DNA of 35,211 bases from an uncultured Fidelibacterota bacterium. Its GTDB lineage: Bacteria; Fidelibacterota; Fidelibacteria; Fidelibacterales; Fidelibacteraceae. The position numbers were made by a program, and so were the translations under genes. Positions 30,970 to 35,211 of this stretch are shown one piece after another (positions within the stretch are counted from its first letter, which is position 1; every line of letters starts with the position of its first letter). The notes beneath the pieces are model-generated. The model was not told the origin of the DNA. It did not search any database and saw nothing but the letters and a program-made list of their open reading frames with translations. The stretch covers positions 1-35,211 of the forward strand of contig CALMFL010000311.1 of assembly GCA_937862595.1 (NCBI GenBank), written 5' to 3'.

Positions 30970-31409
30970 ACAAGAACCGCTACATTTTTATCAGCAAGTC
31001 CCCCGGGGAGACGGCCGCACTGGGCGGCCGCCTTGCCTCGCAATTCAGGCCGAATGACGTGGTCGCGCTTTACGGCGACCTGGCCGCGGGAAAAACCACC
31101 TTTACCCAGGGTGTCTGCACTTACCTGCATGCCGATCAGCCGGCGACCAGTCCGACCTTCACCCTGATCAACGAATACAGCGGCGACCTGCCGATCTTTC
31201 ATTTTGACTGTTACCGTATCAAGCACCCCGACGAGATCATCATGCTGGGGTTTGACGAATACCTTGAAAAGGACGGCGTCGTACTGATCGAATGGCCGGA
31301 AAACATTGCGGCGCATATTCCCGACGACTGCCTTGAACTTCATCTGAGCTATGTCGACGACCATACGCGCGAGATCGTCATACGCTCGCCGAGAGAACTG
31401 GAGCTGTAA
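30966..31409 (+). CDS. tsaE: tRNA threonylcarbamoyladenosine biosynthesis ATPase TsaE
   Basis: The 147-residue ATPase partner of the TsaB-TsaD complex that makes t6A at position 37 of ANN-decoding tRNAs. The Walker A loop is GDLAAGKTTF (residues about 38-47), where most homologues have GDLGAGKTT. The switch region TSPTFTLINEY and the FHFDCYRI and EWPENI blocks are all present. The ATG overlaps the porX stop (ATGA), and tsaB begins immediately after its stop with no gap. Both features point to strict co-expression. The Gly-to-Ala change in the P-loop is tolerated in several P-loop NTPases but is unusual here. Confidence 0.95.
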   Translation: MNKNRYIFISKSPGETAALGGRLASQFRPNDVVALYGDLAAGKTTFTQGVCTYLHADQPATSPTFTLINEYSGDLPIFHFDCYRIKHPDEIIMLGFDEYLEKDGVVLIEWPENIAAHIPDDCLELHLSYVDDHTREIVIRSPRELEL

Positions 31410-32066
31410 ATGATCCTGGCGCTTGAAACCTCTTCCCTGGTCTGCGGGGCCTCCCTGCACGAGAACGGCGAATGCGTCGCCGAAAGCTACCTGCAGGAAG
31501 CCCGCGTTCATGCCGAGAAACTTGTCGGCCTGGTCGGACAGCTGCTGGAGGATCAGACCATCCGCGTGGAAAAACTCCGCGCCGTGATCGTCTCCGCCGG
31601 ACCGGGCTCCTTTACCGGCCTGCGGATCGGCATGAGCTTTGCCAAGGGGCTCGTCTACCCGAACAAGATCCCCCTTGCGGGCGTGAATACAATGAACGCC
31701 TATCTGGCAGCCACGCGCGACACGGCGAAGGATGACGAACAGCCCGTCTGGGTCATCCGCTCGCACCGTGATTACATTTACGCCGCCGCCCTGCAGGATC
31801 CCGCAGGTCCGCTGGAGATCCGCTACGGGCAGATCCGCGAACTTAAGGACTGGTTTCCCGGCTGCCGCCACATTATTTCCAATGAAGCGCTTGCAGAGCT
31901 CGGGGACAGTCTCCGCGTGAGCGAACGGCCCGTGCTTCCCTCTATGATCGGGGACTATTATATCCGCTACGGGAACGACAGCGCCGGAACCGACTACGAC
32001 AGCCTGGTCCTGGAATACGGCATGGACTACAAGCCCAAAGAATGGAAAGCGGATACGGCCGTATGA
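31410..32066 (+). CDS. tsaB: tRNA threonylcarbamoyladenosine biosynthesis protein TsaB
   Basis: The 218-residue TsaD-stabilising subunit of the t6A machinery, an inactive ASKHA-fold paralogue. The N-terminus MILALETSSLVCGASL and the signature VSAGPGSFTGLRIGMSFAKGL (about residues 62-82) are diagnostic. The gene starts at the base after the tsaE stop and its own stop overlaps the start of rimI (ATGA). TsaB, TsaE and RimI cluster together in many bacteria. TsaC and TsaD are not in the window. The C-terminal third is less conserved, as is usual. Confidence 0.95.
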   Translation: MILALETSSLVCGASLHENGECVAESYLQEARVHAEKLVGLVGQLLEDQTIRVEKLRAVIVSAGPGSFTGLRIGMSFAKGLVYPNKIPLAGVNTMNAYLAATRDTAKDDEQPVWVIRSHRDYIYAAALQDPAGPLEIRYGQIRELKDWFPGCRHIISNEALAELGDSLRVSERPVLPSMIGDYYIRYGNDSAGTDYDSLVLEYGMDYKPKEWKADTAV

Positions 32067-32509
32067 TACGAATACGCGAGATGCGCTCCGACGACATTCC
32101 GGAGGTCATGCTGATCGAAAAGGAAAGCTTTAACGATCCCTGGGCGGAGATACATTTTTATTCCGAGCTGTATCTGCCCGTTGCGATCACCTGGGTCGCC
32201 GCCGCAGCGGGAAAGATCGCCGGATATCTCTGCTGCTGGAAGATCGAGGACGAACTGCACCTGAACAACATTGCGGTGCGCCGGGATGTCCGCCGGAAGG
32301 GCGTGGCCCAAAAGATGATGAACAAGCTGATCCGGCTGGCGCGGGACGAAGGGAAGCGGATCATTACCCTCGAGGTCAGCGACCGGAATCCCGCCGCGAT
32401 CGCCTTCTATGAAAAGAACGGCTTCCTGCGCGAAGGATTCCGCCCGGACTACTACGAACACGATCATGCGAACGCGCTGATCCTGACAAAACATATGGAG
32501 ACAAGGTGA
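32063..32509 (+). CDS. rimI: Ribosomal-protein-alanine N-acetyltransferase, RimI-like
   Basis: A GNAT-fold acetyltransferase of 148 residues, starting at the ATG that overlaps the tsaB stop. The acetyl-CoA binding loop is VRRDVRRKGVAQKMM (motif A, R/Q-x-x-G-x-A), and the RimI-type blocks FNDPWAEIHFYSEL, ELHLNNIAVR, EVSDRNPAAIAFYEKNGF and DYYEHDHANALIL are present. The family acetylates the N-terminal Ala of ribosomal protein S18. The tsaB-rimI order is common, which supports the name, though RimI-like enzymes can differ in target. The stop overlaps the GTG start of surE. Confidence 0.88.
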   Translation: MIRIREMRSDDIPEVMLIEKESFNDPWAEIHFYSELYLPVAITWVAAAAGKIAGYLCCWKIEDELHLNNIAVRRDVRRKGVAQKMMNKLIRLARDEGKRIITLEVSDRNPAAIAFYEKNGFLREGFRPDYYEHDHANALILTKHMETR

Positions 32510-33276
32510 ATATCTTACTGGTGAACGACGACGGCATCGACGCCCCGGGCATTGCGAAACTGTATGAGGCCGTGCGCGGCTTCGGGTCCGTTACCGTCGT
32601 AGCGCCCGACGGCGAGCAGAGCGCGGTCGGCCACGGGATCACGCTCGACAAACCCATGCCCGTGCGGACCGTCGTGCGGGACGGCCTTTTTACCGGGACC
32701 GCCGTTTGCGGAACGCCTGCCGATTGCGTGAAGCTGGCGCTTACCGAGATCATGGACCATCGTCCCGACCTGGTGATCTCCGGGATCAATCTCGGCTGCA
32801 ATACCGGGCTGAACGTGATCTATTCGGGAACGGTCGGCGGCGCCGCGGAAGCCGCTTTCAACCGCATCCCCGCCATTGCGGTCAGCCTGACCACCTACAA
32901 GGACCCGCTGTGGGAAACCGCCGTGCGCTTTACACGCGACCTGGTGCGGACCGTGATCGAACAGGGCATGCCGGACGGCATCGTGCTGAATGTGAATATC
33001 CCGAACGTCCCTTCCGCCGCGATCGCCGGCGTGATGATCACCGAGCAGGGAATGGCGCAATGGAAAGAAAGCTTCTCCAAGCGCGTCGATCCCAAGGGCA
33101 GGACCTACTACTGGATGGGCGGGATCAAAAAAGAACTGAGGGAAAAGGAAACAATAGATGATACTGCGATCAAAAACAATTATATTTCCGTAACGCCGAT
33201 CCAGTTCAACCTGACGGCGTACGACAAACTGGAACACCTGAAAACCTGGGACCTTCACTACCGGAATGAAGACTAG
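32506..33276 (+). CDS. surE: 5'/3'-nucleotidase SurE
   Basis: A 256-residue metal-dependent nucleotidase that removes phosphate from nucleoside monophosphates, sometimes exopolyphosphate. Diagnostic motifs are NILLVNDDGIDAPGI (metal-binding Asp pair), VVAPDGEQSAVGHGITL, and SGINLGCNTGLNVIYSGTVGGAAEA. The GTG start at 32506 overlaps the rimI stop (GTGA) and has GGAG 5 bp upstream. Its own last codons overlap the start of the next gene at 33266. C-terminal residues around the hinge (TDxxAIxNNYISVTP-like) are typical. It is expected in the cytoplasm. Confidence 0.95.
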   Translation: MNILLVNDDGIDAPGIAKLYEAVRGFGSVTVVAPDGEQSAVGHGITLDKPMPVRTVVRDGLFTGTAVCGTPADCVKLALTEIMDHRPDLVISGINLGCNTGLNVIYSGTVGGAAEAAFNRIPAIAVSLTTYKDPLWETAVRFTRDLVRTVIEQGMPDGIVLNVNIPNVPSAAIAGVMITEQGMAQWKESFSKRVDPKGRTYYWMGGIKKELREKETIDDTAIKNNYISVTPIQFNLTAYDKLEHLKTWDLHYRNED

Positions 33277-35211
33277 AACCCCCCGACATGGCATTGTGCT
33301 TTTCCTGCTCCTGGCGATGGCGGCGGGCCTCTCGGCCGCCAACCGTTCCGACGTGGACGAAGGAATCCAGCAATTCCAGCGGGGCGCTTATGAAAAAGCC
33401 CTGACCACCTTTCGCACCGCCTACGATTCGGAACCGATCTCCCGCAACGTATTTGCTGCCTTGTCGCTGTTCATGATCGCCAAATGTGATTTTGAACTGG
33501 GGAATTACGATCAGATCGTCCAGGACAGCCGGCTCTTTGAGCGGAACTTCCCCGAAAGCCGTTATCTTCCCGATGTCATGTTCGAACGTGCCAAAGCCCT
33601 GGCCATGAAGAAACAGTTCTACCCCGCCATGCTCTCCGCAATACGCATCCTTTCCCTTGAAGCGGATGAAGGGCTGAATCAGGATGTCATGACCTTCTGC
33701 GACGACCTTGCGCGCTATTATCTTATACCCTCCGATTTCGAGATGCTTTCGCCCCTGGTCGTGGGAGAGGCGTCATTGAACTACCTGAAGCTTCTTTGGG
33801 CGGAGCGCTGTATCGCCCTGGGGGATTATGCCGGAGCCAACGGCCTTCTGCAGGAAGTCAAGACGGGGCTGACCCACGTCGCGTTTGTCAACAAATACAA
33901 GAACCTGATCAAGTATCTGAATAAAAGCGCCAAAAGCGAAGAGCCCGAGATCACGGTCGCGGTGGTACTTCCCCTCACAGGCAAATATTCCGAGACCGGG
34001 AACGAACTGCTTGAAGGCATCAAGTACGCCTACGAGTCGAACCGCAACAAAAGCAAGAAGCGCGTCAACATCGTCATTGTGGACACCGAAAGCAGGATAC
34101 AGACCGGCCTGAGCAATCTGAAAGCCCTGCTGGAAATGCAGGAAATTGCCGCCGTGATCGGTCCCCTGACCAGCGAGATGGCCGTCTCCATGGCGCCGCT
34201 CTGCGAATACGCCGGCGTTCCCCTGATCGCGCCGACCGCAACGGCGGATGATCTAACAAAAATGGGCGCTTCGATCTTTCAGCTGAATCCCGAGCAGCAG
34301 CAGCGCGCCCGGGCGCTCGCCGATCATGCGACGGACCGGCTGAACTGCCGCCGTTTCGGCATCATCGCCCCGACGACCGAGGACGGGATCGCGATTGCGA
34401 ACGCCTTTATGAAAAGCGTGGAAAAGAACGGAGGACAGGTGGTGTCGAACGTCTGGTACAACGGAACGCCGACCGATATCAACGACAAGCTCTCCGAAAT
34501 GAAAGACGACGCCGAATACCTGCCGCCCTATTTTTCCTACCTGAAAGGGTTTTATGAAGCCCGCGCCCTGGGCATGTTCGACACCAGCGCCGCACCCTTG
34601 TCCGACACACTGCTTGCTGACGCACCCGACAGCTCGCTCGCCGATACGATGCTGTTCACGGCGCTTGCCGACAGCTTGCCGGATACCGCTTCGGTTGCGG
34701 TCCTGCCCGAACCCTTGCCTCCCGACACGACCTTCATTCTGGAGACCCTGTGGCCTTCCGATTCCACCGTCTATGACATCCTGGTGTACGGGACCGCTTC
34801 GGGCGCGCCGGAAGTATACTCCGACTCCCTGATGGATCATCTGAAAGCGCAGGCCAAACACTGGCTCTCCGGCGAGGTCACGCTGGAAGAAAAATACAAT
34901 ACCCTCATCACGGACAGCCTGTGCATTTTTCTCAGCGAACTGCGGGACAGTTCCGGGATCCTGCTTGTCAGACAGCTGCTTCGCGAACTGGATCCGGTCA
35001 CGATCGATGCCGCACGCTACGGAGACTACCATTTTTCGCGCATTGTCGCCGATACGATCCCGCTGAAGCCCTATATCGATATGGCGCGGGTGGCCTCGCT
35101 GAAAAAACAACTGACCTCGATAGATTCCCTGTCGGCCCTCTGGCTGCTTGCCAAAACCGATACCCTTCTGTTTCCCTATATCTTCCCCTTCGAAAATTAC
35201 GGGATCGATGC
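33266..35211 (+). CDS. Exported TPR plus type 1 periplasmic-binding-fold protein (LpoA-like), 3' truncated
   Basis: Not in the ORF track because it has no stop in the window; I read it open through all 648 codons to the window end. The ATG at 33266 overlaps the last four codons of surE. A signal peptide (GIVLFLLLAMAAGLSAA) is followed by TPR-like helices (VDEGIQQFQRGAYEKALTTF, then ALAMKKQFYPAML) to about residue 220. A type 1 periplasmic-binding fold follows: EITVAVVLPLTGKYSETGNE, AVIGPLTSEMAVSMAPL and GVPLIAPTATADDL. The order TPR then PBP resembles penicillin-binding-protein activators such as LpoA and related substrate-binding proteins. A Asp/Ser/Pro-rich segment (about residues 440-490) interrupts the second lobe. 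No lipobox is seen. Its role in peptidoglycan or transport is inferred. Confidence 0.75.
   Translation, partial: MKTRTPRHGIVLFLLLAMAAGLSAANRSDVDEGIQQFQRGAYEKALTTFRTAYDSEPISRNVFAALSLFMIAKCDFELGNYDQIVQDSRLFERNFPESRYLPDVMFERAKALAMKKQFYPAMLSAIRILSLEADEGLNQDVMTFCDDLARYYLIPSDFEMLSPLVVGEASLNYLKLLWAERCIALGDYAGANGLLQEVKTGLTHVAFVNKYKNLIKYLNKSAKSEEPEITVAVVLPLTGKYSETGNELLEGIKYAYESNRNKSKKRVNIVIVDTESRIQTGLSNLKALLEMQEIAAVIGPLTSEMAVSMAPLCEYAGVPLIAPTATADDLTKMGASIFQLNPEQQQRARALADHATDRLNCRRFGIIAPTTEDGIAIANAFMKSVEKNGGQVVSNVWYNGTPTDINDKLSEMKDDAEYLPPYFSYLKGFYEARALGMFDTSAAPLSDTLLADAPDSSLADTMLFTALADSLPDTASVAVLPEPLPPDTTFILETLWPSDSTVYDILVYGTASGAPEVYSDSLMDHLKAQAKHWLSGEVTLEEKYNTLITDSLCIFLSELRDSSGILLVRQLLRELDPVTIDAARYGDYHFSRIVADTIPLKPYIDMARVASLKKQLTSIDSLSALWLLAKTDTLLFPYIFPFENYGID

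Noticed and set aside
1-35211. tRNA, rRNA or intact insertion sequence
   Set aside because: I looked for acceptor-stem/CCA and T-loop patterns, rRNA signatures and transposase motifs in the intergenic gaps and saw none that I can support.

Overview
The window looks like chromosomal DNA of a bacterium from the FCB superphylum (Bacteroidota, Fibrobacterota, Marinimicrobia, Cloacimonadota and relatives). The evidence is a PorX-type response regulator with a PglZ domain, a secreted enzyme carrying a type IX secretion (T9SS) C-terminal sorting domain, a Fibrobacter succinogenes major paralogous domain lipoprotein, and several Gram-negative outer-membrane barrel and lipoprotein genes. Codon use is GC-rich in most operons. 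The stretch from about 11.6 to 17.6 kb is clearly more AT-rich and looks accessory. I cannot assign a phylum more precisely from sequence alone.

Layout. (1) 1-5.3 kb: the 3' end of an SGNH-hydrolase-like gene, a DUF4386-like membrane protein, a fib_succ_major lipoprotein, an unknown membrane protein and a secreted glycerophosphodiester phosphodiesterase. These are followed by a GIY-YIG nuclease cassette bounded by palindromic repeats, a convergent lipoprotein and a small cysteine-rich protein. (2) 5.4-8.7 kb: a compact oxidative pentose phosphate operon (gnd-pgl-zwf) followed by an orphan immunity-like gene. (3) 8.9-11.5 kb: an unusual fusion of an N-formylglutamate-amidohydrolase-like domain with a C39 cysteine peptidase, a NUDIX hydrolase, a YbjQ-family protein and a 44-residue membrane peptide absent from the ORF track. 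(4) 11.5-17.6 kb: an AT-rich accessory stretch with a small beta-barrel protein, an HTH-nucleotidyltransferase/HEPN toxin-antitoxin-like pair, a DUF998 membrane protein, a decayed citF fragment and a large T9SS-exported glycosidase-like protein. (5) 17.6-21.3 kb, minus strand: citF, a citD-citE fusion and lipB, with 56-bp repeats on both sides of lipB. (6) 21.6-26 kb: a large REC-PAS-HK-REC hybrid kinase, a CDF metal transporter and a VOC protein. (7) 26.1-29.2 kb: two overlapping genes for probable outer-membrane proteins behind a CRP-type palindrome, and a convergent tocopherol-cyclase-like protein. (8) 29.4-35.2 kb: a tightly packed operon porX-tsaE-tsaB-rimI-surE followed by a TPR plus periplasmic-binding-fold lipoprotein-activator-like gene. 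That last gene is absent from the ORF track because it runs off the window.

Most striking non-gene structure. At least four intergenic regions carry tandem 7-bp (heptamer) repeats of unrelated core sequence. A 56-bp (8 x 7) tandem repeat flanks lipB. A 16-bp perfect CRP/FNR-type palindrome TGTGAC-N4-GTCACA occurs twice. A degraded second copy of citF lies about 3.4 kb from the intact one on the same strand. Strong candidates for less-described biology are the GIY-YIG/palindrome cassette, the amidohydrolase-C39 fusion, the HEPN partner with a non-canonical active-site motif, and a T9SS cargo gene whose signal peptide is only reachable from a non-AUG (AUA) codon.
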